This document shows, one piece after another, positions 11,588 to 26,500 of a stretch of DNA of 64,000 bases (the first letter of the stretch is position 1; every line of letters starts with the position of its first letter). The translations under genes and the position numbers were made by a program. The notes beneath the pieces were generated by a model that saw only the letters and a list, made by a program, of their open reading frames with translations, was not told where the DNA came from and did no database searches. The stretch is from Pempheris klunzingeri (taxonomy: Eukaryota; Chordata; Actinopteri; Acropomatiformes; Pempheridae), in contig NC_092020.1 of assembly GCF_042242105.1 (NCBI RefSeq), positions 7,074,501 to 7,138,500 on the forward strand, read 5' to 3'.

Positions 11588-14500
11588 CTACGACATTAGC
11601 CGCTCCCTCCTTGAGGGTCGGTCCAGACATTTCAGTGTGTCTGATGTTCCTGGTCGCATCCAGGGATCAGAGGCGACAGTTTCTACAGAGCTTTGATTGA
11701 GATTGTGAGGAGAAAACCGGGGAGGGGAGGAGTTGTCGTCAGACAGGTCCACTGGTCCTGAAGAGCGGGAGACAGTGAAAAGAGTCAAATACCAAACTTA
11801 TTAAACACAGGGTGACGGTATGATGCAAACACCTGTTTTAAGAATAAGTAATACGCAGGATTTGCTGCAAAAAATGACCACGTTATTCTCTGTCTAACTA
11901 GAATCAACAGCCTCCATTGTTTGTTTGAATACTGGCTGAGTTTAATGACCTCTGGGCTCTGGAAGCCCATTAAAGCCCTAATGTCGAGTTTTCTCTCAGA
12001 CACTGTGAGAAATAGTCTTTGCTTATATTTGCATTTGTTCAACAAAACAGAAGTAATTACATTAAGCATAACAAGCAGAACTTTTTCAAGTCGTACCGGC
12101 TGTGTTGCCACGGCGACTTGTCCTGTCCAGGCCCCTCCCGACACTGCTGCGCTCCGCTTCCTGCTGCAGTCTGTGATCTGTGCACTCGCCGTGTTGACCA
12201 AAGGGCTGGCTGGAAGCAGCTCGATCCTGAGCCGAGAAGATAACACTTCGGTTGAAACAATAGTTTACTTCCTTTGTTGCAGCTGTTTGAGCTCACAGAC
12301 CGAGTGGTTGTTGTTTAAGCTACGCGACACACGTCAGGAACCTGTGAGCTGTGTGTGTGTGTGTGTGTGTGCTGTGTAAAGTCGAGAAAGAACCTGAGGG
12401 TGCTGTGACTGTTTGGCCAGCCTCCTCCTCTCCCTGGCTGACAGCAGAGGGGTCTTTTCATGCTCTGGGGTGTGCGGCACTGGAAAAGCATCGCCTAGGG
12501 GGTCTCAACACACACACACACAGACATAAAAGCAAAATTAGCCTGAGGCATCTGAAGTATACAAGCACAGAGAGCACACTGTGCTGTGGTAGCACCTGGA
12601 GCTTTGGCTGACTGCGCGTTGTGAAAACCTGAGATCCTCACTCATCGTCAAACGTCTCCATTCTTGTGATGCAAGACGAGAAACGCTGCACGTCTTGCTT
12701 GAAATAACACCAAAAATGACATCCTTTACGATATCTGCATCGTGGCGGCCTTACCAATGAAAGCACTCTCCGACTCCAGCAGGGAGCCTCTTGCAGACCG
12801 CCCCATCACACTCCTCTGCAACATGAAGACAACTCTTTTCATTCCAGTAGTTACAAGTTAGTTGTTACACTGCATAATAACCATGTAGAGAAGTTTTGTA
12901 GCTGAAGCATGAACCAATATTTCTTTTCAACTCACCAGATAATCATTTTGCTGCGGTTGGGACAAGTCAAAATAATCTGCAACACAAAACCAACATTATT
13001 GAAGTAATGAAAAGCCACAGAGAGCTTTAACAGCTGGCATTAATGTGATCTGCATCTGGAGAGAGAGAGAGATATCTATATCTATATAAATAAATGAGAG
13101 AAACAAAGGGGTAAACAGGGCTTTAAAGAGAGTGGGCTCTAACCGTCCTGGGCTGTGGACCTCTGGCTGCTGAGCTGGTTATATGGATCACTGTAGCCCC
13201 GCCTCCTCCTGCTGGACACACCCACTTCCTCCAGCTTGGGAGTCTCACTGAAGCCCAGCCTGGACTCGCTGTCTGACTCACAAACACACAGGTTTGAGGT
13301 TTCACATCGGATCAGGGTGTATCTAGTTTTCAGTTGTTTACTACGTCATCCTCCCCTGTGTGTTTATTGGTTTGATCAGTCTTTATATATGTTGACTTCA
13401 GGTCTCATTCTGTACAGTTAGGTTTTGCTGACCTCTTTTAGGAGCCGTGTATCTCTGTTAATTTATCTACTATTTGTTGATTTGGAAAATAAACCCAGTT
13501 TCAAACTCGAACCCTCAGCCGTGACTGAAGCGTGTATTGTATTGCAGCGTATTGTGTGCACTACCTGTGTATTTGAGCTGAAGGGAGTCGTGGATCCGCA
13601 GCAGGTTTGGGGGCTCCATGTTTCTGGAGTTCGGCCTGCGGACCGGAGCCTGGAGCCGCAGCCTGGCCATATCAAACACGTCCACCAGGGGCCGCGCCCG
13701 ATGTCTGGACAAACCAAGACAAGAACACTTAAATGCTTGCAGACAAAAACTGATAACAGGTTACTCATGTAGCACAGCGGTATCCTTACACTCATTAGTA
13801 ACTATAAAGTGTGAGAGGAAAGGGCACATCAGGGCTTTCTGCAGTCTTTGAACCAACGGTATTAATTTGGGCAGAAATGAATGATGGGTCATAGGTTAGA
13901 TCAAGTCAAGTAGCTCTTCATCGACACCAACATTTATTTTCTTTTCATGACAGAATCAGATATTATATTATTGATGTTATATGGAGAGTAAATGAGTCAC
14001 TGCTTGTCCGATAGATGAGATGTGAAAGCGATGCATCATTTCATCAGGAGAATCCTGGCAGCCTGAGCAGCACAGACGCACAGACAGACAGGTGAGCTGT
14101 CTGACTGCAAGTTCCTGAGTTGTATAGGTACACATTGAAGTTTTTGAGATGATGATTCAAAGATAAGTTCAGTTAGCACAGATGTTCTCAACCTTTTTTT
14201 GGGCACCACTCCCCTATCCATTATCCAGGTCCCTTACCCACCACCCAATCAAAAAACACTGTAGGCCAATAGTCTACCCCAATATTACTGTTGATTGATT
14301 TGATTTAATTGGACAGCTGGAATGTCATCATTACTTTCCCAAGGAGCAAAAAGCCGTGTCTGTAGAAATTATACTTATGAGTGTTTTACAGATGCGGTTA
14401 GAAATTTTGCATTCAAACTTTAATTAGTTTTCATTATTGATCACAAACAGCAGCCAATCAGAAATGCCAAACAAGAAGTCTTCTTATTAAATGTTCCACC

Positions 14501-17500
14501 AGAAAACAGAGCAACCTACCAAGGAAAAGTCTGACGCTAAGTCTGAAGGAGGGGTGTGTGTGTGTGTGTGTAGGGCTGAGTGAGCATTAAGTGTCGATGA
14601 ATACCAAATTTGACATTAATCACTAGTGAATACTTTTGTTAAAGTTTAAGTACCACTGAATATTTCACTGAAACGTTTGACTTTGAACATCATCTTTCTG
14701 AATTTTTACTTTAAGACGATCCTTAAAATAAAGTTTTTGGAATTGCACAACCAAAAAGTGTCTCTTGAGAATTTCTCAGACTTCTGAAATTCAGATTCAG
14801 AATACGTGTACCATCCGTCTCTTATGTTCACACCCCACTTAGTATCAGATTTGATCAAGCATACTTGTGTGACCAGTTTTTGACTCAATTAGAATTTCTT
14901 GGTCTGATTTGAGCTAATTGAGCAACTTGAATATAGTTTTTGAATATTAGGGAGGCAAATGTTCTGAAACCCTAAAATATACAGTATAGTGGAAACACGG
15001 TAAAGTTTGTAAATTTGAGCAATGTGAAACATTTCCACCTAATGCCACATTTTATGTGATAAGAAGAGCGCTGCAGCTGCCTGGGTCTGACCTGTCACTC
15101 AGAGGAGAGTCTAAGTCCTCCCAGTCTCCCTGCTGCAAACGACCCTCCAGCCGTTTCTGCTCACTGCGAAGCTGCCGACGCAGCGCTGACAGCTCACTGA
15201 ACACATCGCGATGGTCACCTGAGATCACACACACACACAGAGTCCACATCTCATACAGTGTCTTCACTGCCAATTCTCCAATTAGCTTTAACACCTCGAT
15301 GGTATCACAGATGTGAACCTATAAGTCAATGGTCCAGGAACTGTGGAACGAGTTGTGGATGGACTGAACCAAACACCAAAAGCCTGCAGATTTGTCAAAC
15401 AACTGCAGAGTCAATTTCAACCTGTTATCTCAAATGACCTTTTTGACTGCCTAGTTTATACGGTACCTGCAGCTCTGAGCTGATTCCTACAAGCAGGTAC
15501 AGGAGGGGACTGGAGACCAGACAGAGAGCGCTCCTGAAAGGTAGAAGAGTGAGAAGGTATGAAAACAGAGATATCCAGAGGGGTACAGACAAATTACTAT
15601 GCTTTATTTATCCAGGGAAGAGGCTGCTTAGAGGACATGCTCTTTTATACAGAGACTTTGTGTATCTGTGTGTGTGTGTGTGAGAGACTCACAGACAGGG
15701 GGGCAGTAGAATGCTGGCTGTCCACTGTGGGGGGCCTGGGGGTGTACTGGTGTAGCCCATGCTTCTTCTGCAGAGTGGGGATTGGAGGCGAGGGCTCCCT
15801 GTGGATCTATAAACACAGCACCACAAATTCACCACTTTTTAATTTTAAAAAACCATGGTCTCATAGCATTTAAAAAGCATACCGTCATCTAATGCAGGAA
15901 AACTCAATATGCTTCTGTTTGTTCTTTGTTTGGTTGGTTTTTCTATTCAAAGCACTGTCAGTTTTTCTATTGGGTCCACCACTCCCTCCATTTCAGACAC
16001 ATAACAGTGAGATGAATGATGCAGTGTAGCAAGTTGACTGTCTGGTGTTCTGCTGTGAGTCGTGATGCAGAGCCCCCCCCCCCCCTCCCCCTCCTCATAT
16101 CAAAAGATGGCTGACTGTCAGTAACAAGGAAGCTGATATTAACCAGCTCCAGAGAATTCTTTTCAAAGAAACCTTTGACAGCAGTACACATGGTCTCACC
16201 TGTTGTGTTGGTCTTCAGTGGCTAAAAGCACAGCAAGTGCTCTTTGCACTTGTGAGATACTTCAACAGAGAAATGTTCAGACAGCTGCACATTATCAGTT
16301 GCACCTGTTGACTCATGTGATCCACAGATTTCAGTTGAGAAGATGAAAAGCTGCCCTTGTACACATTTCGCAGCCTCTGTGCTGCTGTTGAATCCAATAA
16401 TTGAACTGGTTTCACACTGTTGTCATCTTTGTTCTCGTCTCCCGCAAAAAACTTCTCCACAATTCCCAACGTGCTCATTCTCACAAGTTCAGCATCCACA
16501 AATGGCTTTCCCTTTTTGGCTAGTTCCCCAAGTTACATGAAGCGAAGTAGCTGAGGCTTTCTCGGCAGCAGTTGTCGCAGCTGTCAGGATCATTCATGTG
16601 GCAGAACAAGACTTCAAAGTCGTAATCGTCTCTTTTCTTATGCTGCTACCGGGCAGCAAACCTGCACTGAAGCTGACATGTTTTGACTCAAATTAAACAC
16701 AGTAACATAGTATTGGTGTGAGATGGCAAAATAAATCAACTTTGTTTGACCATTTTTCATTAAATTGTCCGTTTTCATCGTCAATCTTTTGGCTTTTGAT
16801 GTCCTCACTCATCTTTGGCAAGAGAAAAATTCAGTAATAGCAACAGAAAATAACTAATTCACTGCCCAACAATGTGCCGATGACGGTGTTCTTAAAAGCT
16901 GCTTGTATTTTGGGTCCACATACAAATTCATTTGCTGATGGAGGAGCTGTAAAGGAGTGAGTGCGGGAGCTGAAACCTTGAGGGAAAACAAGAGTTCTGC
17001 AAATAAATAAAAGGAAATACCTTCATCAGCATCAATGGCCACAAAGAAAATTGAAATATTAACTCAGGATGAGCTAGCACAGCGAGTGCGCTGAAATTCT
17101 CGCCTCTTAGTTTATGAACAATTCATCAACGAGGAAAGGAAAGGAAAGAGTTCAGTGAAGACCTGTTTGGTGTAACATCCTTTCAGACCAGTAGAGGACA
17201 TTAACCTGGCCATAAAGGAGATGTTAACAGAGAAAGGCCATCAATCAATTAATCAATCAATCCTGTGCTTCACCCTGTCAGAGTATGCCGAGATGATGAA
17301 CACAATGATGAGAATGATTAACGCATGCTGAGGGAATTCTTCCGGGAGGCTGATGCAAATGCTGATGACCTTCTGCTGCACAACAATGTGAGAAGGCTCA
17401 GTGAAGGCTGGGTGTTTCAGTGCTTTCGGTCCATACGAGGGGAAATCACAGCTTTCTGGCACAGGAGAACAGCCGGGAGACGACAACAACATTTTGGATG

Positions 17501-20500
17501 ACGTCACTCACGTCTGAATGAACTGAATTTAAAGCTTCCGTTTGTGACCAGATGACAGCTGTCCGCTCTTTCCATTGGGAACATGAGGTGTTCGTCCTGC
17601 AGCAGGAACAGGTTCAGTTTGAGAGAGAGAGAGACGCATCTTCTTTTGTAGACAGCAGCTCTTCCCTGTTCATTCAGAATCCATTTCTCATCACAGATGT
17701 CAAGGGGGATCTCAACAGCACAGAGCACTTCAAGCAGGCAAATGGCGGGCCTCTCCAGATGCAACTGGTCGATCTCCAAGCAGATGTGGCCCTGGATGAG
17801 CATTTTGGACAAACTGACCATAGTACTTTCTGGCTCCAAATGGTCTCGGAGACAGCTTGCCCAGGTCTCAGGAAAGTAGCCTGATGATTCCTGCCAATGT
17901 CCAGCTCCACATACAGCTGTGAGGCAGCTTTCTACATTATTAAAAACATATCATTCCAGGCTAACCAAACAAACAGAAACAAGCTACACTTAATTTACAT
18001 TTTTTAAGAAGTTCTGTTTTTTTTTTGTTTTTGTTTTTTATACGCTGCATTTATTCTACTTGACATAAGATACAGTGTTTCCCCTACCATTATATAAGGG
18101 GGGGCACCCCGCCCTGCCCCGGAGTAGCTCTCCTGCTCCGGGTCCAAGTACAGAAAACAGCCCAAGTGCTGCACACAACATATTGTGTTAACTTATATGC
18201 ATCACAGAGGTTTTGTGAGGCGACTGAAATTCTCCAATTCAGGCACAGAGGCTCTCAGGCTCACCAATTTAAACCCCCCCTTCACACAGAAATAACACCA
18301 CAGCATTCAGAAACATGCGATTAAGTGACATTATTCCAACCTTAAGTGTCACATTAATTTGTATTATAAAAAAAACAAAAGAATGAAATCAGGAGCATAT
18401 TTGCTAGTCGGTCAGTCTTGGAAGTGACGGTCAGTGAAAGAGCTGTGTGGCTGGTCAGATAGAGCCATCATAAGCTGTGATTTCGCCTATTTATTTTCCC
18501 CTTTCTTCCTCCACAAGCAAAAGACCACAGGTTGACAATGCCAGCATGAAGCAAAGCTACAACATTTTAATCCCTCTACTTAGGCAGATCCACGCCATCA
18601 TGAAAATGGTAGGCTCGTTGTTTTACAAATTATTAATAGACAACTAACCAGGTCAGCCCTAAACAATTTTAAACGAACTGTGAGACCTGCGGCGATATCT
18701 TAATATCACTAAATTGCAGTGTGATGGTGTTTGTTGCAGAGTGGTTGTGGAACTGTCAGTGAACTAACCTCCTCCACCCGAGCCTGCCTCTCCCTCTCAT
18801 ACTGCCTCCTCAGTAGCGCGTTCTCATTCTCTTCTGCTTCTTTCTTCTTTCTCTCAGCTTCCATCTTCCTCTGTTCGGCAAGCTGAATCAGCTCTTCATT
18901 CTTGGTCTTTTGCTGAGAGACAGAGAGGAAAGACAAACGGGTGGATACAGGCGGTCATAAGACAGGAGGATGGAGGCAGTCATTTCCAACTTCTTCCCAG
19001 ATGTAATGAAATGTAAATGTTACCACATCTCCTGTAGTCTAGTATTTTCAAATGATTAACATTTTATTTGATCCTTTAAACACTAATGAAAACCCTGCCT
19101 ATGGCTTAGTATTTTTAGCTCCTCACTTCCATCTCCTTCCGTTTCTTCCTGTCTTGTTCTTCCTGGTACTCCCTTTGGATGTGAGCCCTCTGCTCCGCCA
19201 GCCTCCTCTCCTCCTTTTCCTCTTCCAGTCTTGTCCGCTCTCTCTCCTCCGCCTTTTTACGCATCTTCTCCTCAATCTGCGGAAAAAACCCCATTAACTT
19301 CACCAAAAAATCCGAACAACTCTTATTTGAGGGCTGCAGCAAATTTCTAGCAAGGCACAGAACAAACCTTGAGTTCATAAACAACTTGTACATTTCTCTT
19401 CAATGGAATGTGGACTGCAGAAGTGATCGAGACAAAACAGCCGACGATAAAAAACACTGTAAAAAAACAAAACAAAGTAAAGCGGTACCTGTTGTTTGAG
19501 GTAAGCTTTGTACTTGTCCTGCTCCTGGAGCTGTTGTTGGGTGGGCTGGTTGGCAAACACATTGCCTCTGCCAAACTGGGGGGATTGAACATGGGTGAAA
19601 CCTATAGAAGACAAATGAATAAACACTGTTGCCAGTTGGACCAAAGAAACCTTCCTTTCTAAATATATGTTCCTCCAAGTCTAGAAGTAATCCCACTGAG
19701 CAGTAGCCAAGGCTCTGACTATTTCAGGAGATGTAGCACAGAGCTTTGCTGCCGTGCCGTCATGGCGATGTTAATTTCTCAGTTGAGAAGCAAATATTAC
19801 CCTTTCGTCTGTACTCAATGAACTCTAGATATTCGTGGATTCTTGGTGTTCTGATGTGATGCTGAACATGTTATGAAGGCAAAAAGCTGATTAATACATT
19901 GAAAGGACAGATGGTCACTGTACCAGAGAGCCTGTCACTAGTGTCATGGATACTGCGCTCTGCTACAGTACCAGAGACCCTCTCGTTGGGGTCAGGGGGC
20001 TCAGGCTGGCGGGCCGTCATGGTGGCCGTGGCTCTCCTCTGCCACTGCTCTGGGTTGCTATAAGCCTCCTCATTCAGCTTGTGCATCTGGTTGAGGTCAG
20101 CTGGGCAACAGGGAGAGACATTTAGAAGAAGTCTTTTGAATATTAACGGTGTATTGTGTTAAAATAATAAATAAATAAGTACTACAGCCTGGGACCTACC
20201 AATGAGATTTCCAGTGCTGTCCCTGAGTGGGGCTCCTCCTCCCCCTCGACCCCAGGGCTGGTGGTTCCTCATGTCAGCCTCCAGCTGGGCCTCATAACGC
20301 TCCATCTCCACCCTCTCCAGGCACCTCCGTTCCTGTTGCTCCTGGATCTACAGTAAAGTAGTTTCTAGGTTGCATCAAAATCCTCAGATGACATCCGTTA
20401 TTCTCTAACCACTAACAAGTATTCATCAGCCACTTCTTCTTCACGAGATCCTCTCAATGCTTTATACAAGTACAGTTCTCTCTGGCTGACCCAGTGATGC

Positions 20501-23500
20501 ACCCAGTGAGCCTTTGTGATCAAAATATATATTTGTGTCTTAGTGCACCAAACAGATTTAATCAGATGCCTATTGTGTAAAGCCAAAAACAAAACAAAAA
20601 CTCCAGCCAACAGTCAGAACTACTCAAACATAAAGATGTGATACATTTCAGTAATATGATGTAATCATGAATTCAGATTTAATGAGCAAGAAGTTCACGC
20701 TTTAGTTCAACTGAACACCACAATTCCTCAATATGGACCAGGAATTGGTACCCAATGTTAAGTTAGACGGCATGTGTATAGATATAATCAGTGATAACAC
20801 TCTGAAGTGTCCCAATATTAGGACAAATGGTACTTTGAACAGTGACAAACAACCAAAGTACATCAGTGATGGGCCACCAGGTGAAGCTTTGTGTGAATCT
20901 GCAGACATCAAGTGGCTAAAAAAAGGAAGCTATTGGGAGAAGCGGAGCAGCTTTAGTATCGTAGAGCGACTAGAGGAGAAAGATGAAGGACTGCGGAGGG
21001 ACTGAGGTGGCACAGGGATATGGAACACCTAAACAAGGGAGGAGCTCACATACACTTCTACTGCCAGCTCTATCTACAACTTCATTAGGGTCAAAGGGCT
21101 TAACTTAACTTACTTAACATTATATCTTTAAGTCTTAACTTGATCACTTTTACCTTGTTGCAAAGCTCGCTGTTCCCTCTCCTGGAAGCTTCCTGCCAAC
21201 ATATTGCAAACCAGGATGCAGTCAAGGGTAAAAGTTACCTTTATTTCGTGCTCCCTACTAATGTTGTTTTTCCAACCACACAGGACCTGAGCCAGGGTGC
21301 TATTGTTCATACCCAGCCATCAGCGTGTGTTGATAGTAATTACGGTAATAATGGGTAAAAGGTGTACAACAACATAAATGGACGAATCCTTTGACTTCTC
21401 AACATCTTTAACTATCCAAAAACCTTTTCTGTGCTTCCATCTGAAATCCCAGTCTGCTAATAACTGTTTGTGTTAAGATCTAATGACTATTATAATAACA
21501 TGTAGTAAATGGGTGAAATTAGTGCTTTTATTAGAATGATTCCAAACACTAGAGCTCCTTGTTCTTTAGGAGAAGACGGCCCTTTTAAATGCAGAGTCAG
21601 TCAATTTCACCTACCTGTTGTTTTAAAGCCTCCCTGTAGCTCGTAATCCTCTCCCTGGTAGATCTGGATTTGTCTGATGGGAAAAGCCTGACTTGTGAGT
21701 CCACAGTAACAACCTGACCGCCGGGCCTGCCAGAAGAGTTGCAGAATGACACCGTTACTGTGTCTTATTATAGCTCACTAAAGTGGCATTCAATTTTACT
21801 AATCACAAGTAATTCCATTACAGCCACTAATCAATTCTTTCCTTTCGTGCTACATTAAAGTTCAGAACACAAGCAGATGCTAATGCCGTGTCCATGCTGT
21901 TAAGTTAGACATTCTAAGGCAGTTTACAGGAGGTTACACCATTGTTTTATCATTTTGCCCATAAGGGAGATTAATTCACTGCCACTTTGATGCTGGCTGC
22001 TAAAAGCCAAAGCAGTAAAAGTGAAGAGGGAATATTTACTGTGTTGGAGGCTCGGGAAAGCTGCTTCCACTGTGCTGGCTGTGGGGGCTGTGGTTACCAA
22101 ACTGACTGGTCACAGCTCCCCCGGGTGGTACGTTCCAGTAGGACATGGGAAGGCCGGCACCAGGAACGGACAAATGACCGTCTGGATAAAAAAACAAATG
22201 TAACCACATTAAAATTAAGACGATAATGCTTAATGTAGTCAGTTTGACGTAGACAAAGAAGTTGTTTAATTCCCATTAAACAGAGACCAATACTTACAGT
22301 AGGCCATGTTTGGGTCGAGCAGGTTTCTGTTGCTGTAGTAGTGATGGGGCTCTCCATACGGGCTCCTGTAGGCTTCATTGACAGTTGGAGGAGGATGAGG
22401 AGGGAAAGGGATTCTGGAGAAACAATAAAACACTGTCTCACTTGTAGATTCAAGACTTTCTGCAGGTCTTACTTTTTTGGCTGTATCTGAAGATTTAGGT
22501 GTTCAATATTATGCGTTATGATAAGAGCCAGTTAGTTTGGCTGACTTTCTTACAATAATAAAAAATTACATCATATCAAATGACTTGCCAGCAACTTGGC
22601 AAAAACAGCCTGTGACCACAGAGTTTAAATTTATAATACTAGAGATTCTCATTAAGCACCGTTTTAAGTGTATTTCAGTGTTAGTGGCAGGGTCCGCCAT
22701 TTCCCGTCCTGGAGATCCACAGTATTTAATGCATGCATGCAATCCATTATAACCATGTCTATTTTTATCTCATTGATAAACATCAGCGTTATGTACTCAC
22801 TCTCCCACAGTTACATCAGAGCTGTTACTGCTAAAACAAACATACATTTCCTGATGCTTCACATTAAAACTGCTAAAGGGGCAAAACACATAACTGCTTG
22901 CAGTGTATGCAGCAAAAAGTCAAAACAGACCTCTTTATCGGAACTATGAAAGTTTGTTTGGCTGCACTGTAAACAGACACACCAAATGCTCTCCTGTGGT
23001 ATTTCTGATTAAATGAGGGTTTATGAAGCATTTAACTGCACTTGCTGGTTACCATAGTGACCATGTATGTTGCAAAATTAACCAGGACTGAAATCTTGAG
23101 GATTATAATTTATGTGAGGTTTAAGGTCAGTACCTTGGCGTGTCCATGGCTCTGGGGAACGGGGGGGCAGCAGGCTGGCTGTTTGGAGACAGACCACCCA
23201 GGCCAGAGCTGTACTCCAGCAGAGGGGACTGGAAGGCTACGTGGGGCTGCTCAGGAGGAGGCGTCTCTCTGGGTCTAACACCAATCTTCTCATTATTAGG
23301 TCCACTTCTGAATGGTGTTTCGCTGTCTCCTGTTGCTAAAGACTCCAAAACCTGATGATCCTTCCTCCTGCTCAGTCCAAACTGTCTGATTCGGTCCGGC
23401 TGGTTTGTGGATAGCGACAAAATTGAAAGACAAAGAAATGGGCTGCATACAGCATATACTGAAAAACCCTTTCACATCTTCCCTTAATACATTTCATAGT

Positions 23501-26500
23501 TCTGTTTTATTCATCATTCTATTCTTTTGGTTAAGGATTTTATAGTTACATTATCAGGGCACTGACTAGGACTATACTTGTACTGTGTTGGCTGAGACAC
23601 AAACATCACTGACAGATTATGTTCTACAAACGTGGCTGGAAGGTACAATATTCAAAGTGCTCAGTGAATTTGACCTTAAAAATAACCAACAATAATTTTT
23701 AATCTCAACTAAATGAATATAGTGAGATGCCAGCTGACCGGTTTCTCAGGATCATTTGCCCCCGTCGCAGCAACTCTCAGCTCCAGATCTTTCTCCCTGC
23801 AACAGGGGCACACAAGTAGAGTTAAACACACTGAGCATTTAATGACACTCATCCACAGGGATGTTCACTAAGTAAACAAGTACAGGTTCAGGGTTTTGCT
23901 CATTAACACTTAAAGAAGACACAACACCCTTGACAGACACATTAAGTGCTGCCAGAACGGTAACTGTCCATATAATATAACGGGAAAGATAATTGTTTGT
24001 AGTACTAGAAAGTAGTATTTTATCTACTGTTGTTGCAACTGAAAGTCTCTGTCTGAATAATATGAGTCCAAAACATTAATATCATCAGTGTTACATGGTA
24101 CATGGGAAGACAAGGATGACTGACTGTACCTCTTCTTGTTTCTGTGCTGCTCAGCTATCTGCTCCTGCAGCTCCTGCCTGTAGCGCTCCTTCCTCCTCTG
24201 TAAGGCATCTTCTGTATCGGCTGCTCCTGAAAAGATGGGACACCAATTAAAAACTTTTGTAGTCGCTTAGTTTTCTGAACTTGTCACGCTGAAAAGGCTC
24301 CATCCTTTAAGAAGTAACACTACAGGGTCAAATCAATGTCGTGCAGTCATTTCTTGTAGGAGTTCGTTAAATACTGGACCTTTGATTTTTAAAAACAAAC
24401 TGTTCAGTTGCAGCTGGAAAATGTCCTCTAACCTATTATAAGGCCAGTGGCAAACTCAGCATCCTCATTTTTGGTCAGTGCTCTTGATCTCCAGCCTTCT
24501 CTGGCAACATCTACTAGATCCTCCCTCTTCTCTCTGGGAAAAGCCAAATAAAAACAGATTGAAAGAAAAGAATAAATAAGGACAAACAACAAAAGTTGCC
24601 TATTTCACACATAAAGAAAGCAAAAACGACAATATTCTCTCTGTACCTGCCATCAGTCTTATTGAATCGTCTCCTCTCATAACTGGCGTCCACCCCGGTA
24701 TGCCTGTGCCCTCTGCCCTCCAGCTGCTCCAGCTCCTCCTTGAAGTGCTCCTCCTCCTCCTCCGACTCCTGGTCCACTGGCTTTCCCAGCCTGCCACGAT
24801 ACTTGAAAAGTACAGAGGACTGCTCCTCATCGTCCTTAGGGTAGAAGGCCTCAGCATCGGTGACACGGAAAGCCCTGTGCAACTCCCTAGTGTCCTCTGT
24901 TAGAGTGGCTGCATCCCTCCGTGAGGGGGGTCGCTGTTTAGGGAGAAGACCTCCCTGGTCTCCAGACTGGCGTAGCTAAAGGAAACCAGATTGTAAAGTT
25001 TGTTTGTATATATTTTGCTTCACAAATAGGCCATTTGGATCCTCTCTTTATCCAGAGAGAGTGAATGAAAAAGTTAGCACTACGTTTCTGTGTTACTTAT
25101 TCCTTTCCAGGTAGTCTGCTCTTGGCAGCCACCCAGCACTATGGAGGAGGATCAGTTATTTTCTTTCATTAAAAAGGTGGCTAGTAAAACAGTGTAGTAT
25201 CATAATCCAATGTGATGTGCCAGAGTCTGCTTTTTGTGCAAACATAATTTCCTGCCCAGACATCATTTTCAAATCCATTGACACAATTAATACATTAAAT
25301 AGAGACACTTACCTTGACATACCTCCTGTTATCCAGGTGAATTAATGGTCCCGGCTCTGCAGGGTCAAAGTGTTTTTTCTGTAACATAAAATGTTACTAT
25401 CATGATTCCAACATTGTGACTTTCCCTCTTCCTACAACACAGGTTGAACAGTAAAACCTGAAGCTGAAATGAGCAAACAGCAGGGCCCCAAAACAAAGAC
25501 TCCTTAAATGTACCCATCTCTATGATTTTAGTGTAAGAACTCTGTATACAGTGCAATTTGGGATATTTAACTGAAACCCTTTTAGTAAACCAGATTAACT
25601 TTATCTACTGTATTTTTTGATAACATTTTGTCATTAACAACAACAACACAAAGCACTGGGATTTACGTTGGGTTTCCAGATCAAATACATCATGCAGCAG
25701 CTTCTTCATTATTGACACCCACGTGAAGTCAATTGCCTGATAAACACAACTTGGTCATATGATCTCTCCAGGCTGCACATGTTGCTGAGGATACCTGAAC
25801 ATTATATAGATCATGGGATGCTAAGAGCTGCTATGGATACACCAATTGTGCCCTAAAATACTGACAAAAGGCTGCTGCGTTTAAAGACCACATTTGGAGG
25901 GATCCTTGAAAGGGGTCCAGCACTGTTAGCCAGATACAATACAGTATATTCCAAACAGAAATGCTGGCTTTAAAAAGGATCCAGCCCTGTAGTACAGCTT
26001 TTGTCTGCGTGTCAGTAATAGACTGGCAAAGACCACACACACACACGCGGCTCTGAGGAAGTCACAGTTGAGCTTCGAGCTTGACTGTTAGAGCCAAACA
26101 CATGAGTAAAGTGTGGGACATTCACCTGAGCCATGTAGCGCCTGTAGTCCATACGGAGCTCATGCTGCAGCCGCTGTTTCTTCCTCTCATACTCCACACC
26201 GAGGGGTAGACCCACGCTGCAACTCTCCTCTGACAAAACACACCCATGCATTTTTAATGAGAACACGAGGTGAAGAGTTTAATGCCAAAGCAAGACTTTA
26301 AAGACACGCCCTGCCCTGGCAAACATTGCAAATGACAAAAAGGGCAAATTATGAGATGCCATCATCTAAATAAAAACCATATGAATTGAAGGAGAGAAAT
26401 GTGGTCATGTACTACACCTTTTCCCTGTGCAATAGACTTGGGGGGGATGTTCTCCTTTACTGTGGACTCATAGGCTCTGTGGGATTTTGCCTGTCACAAA

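Noticed and set aside
20733-21005. 90-codon plus-strand open frame
   Set aside because: Inside a cspp1 intron, no recognisable domain and no splice partners.
21161-21186. Minus-strand exon-like piece reading [10 protein letters not shown] before a gtaaaa donor
   Set aside because: Including it would break the cspp1 reading phase between exons 21673-21615 and 20347-20200, which already match the family directly. It may be a decoy or duplicated exon relic.
21674-21726. Longer form of the cspp1 exon starting at 21726
   Set aside because: The upstream exon ends in phase 1 and only the acceptor giving an exon start at 21673 keeps the frame and matches family sequence.
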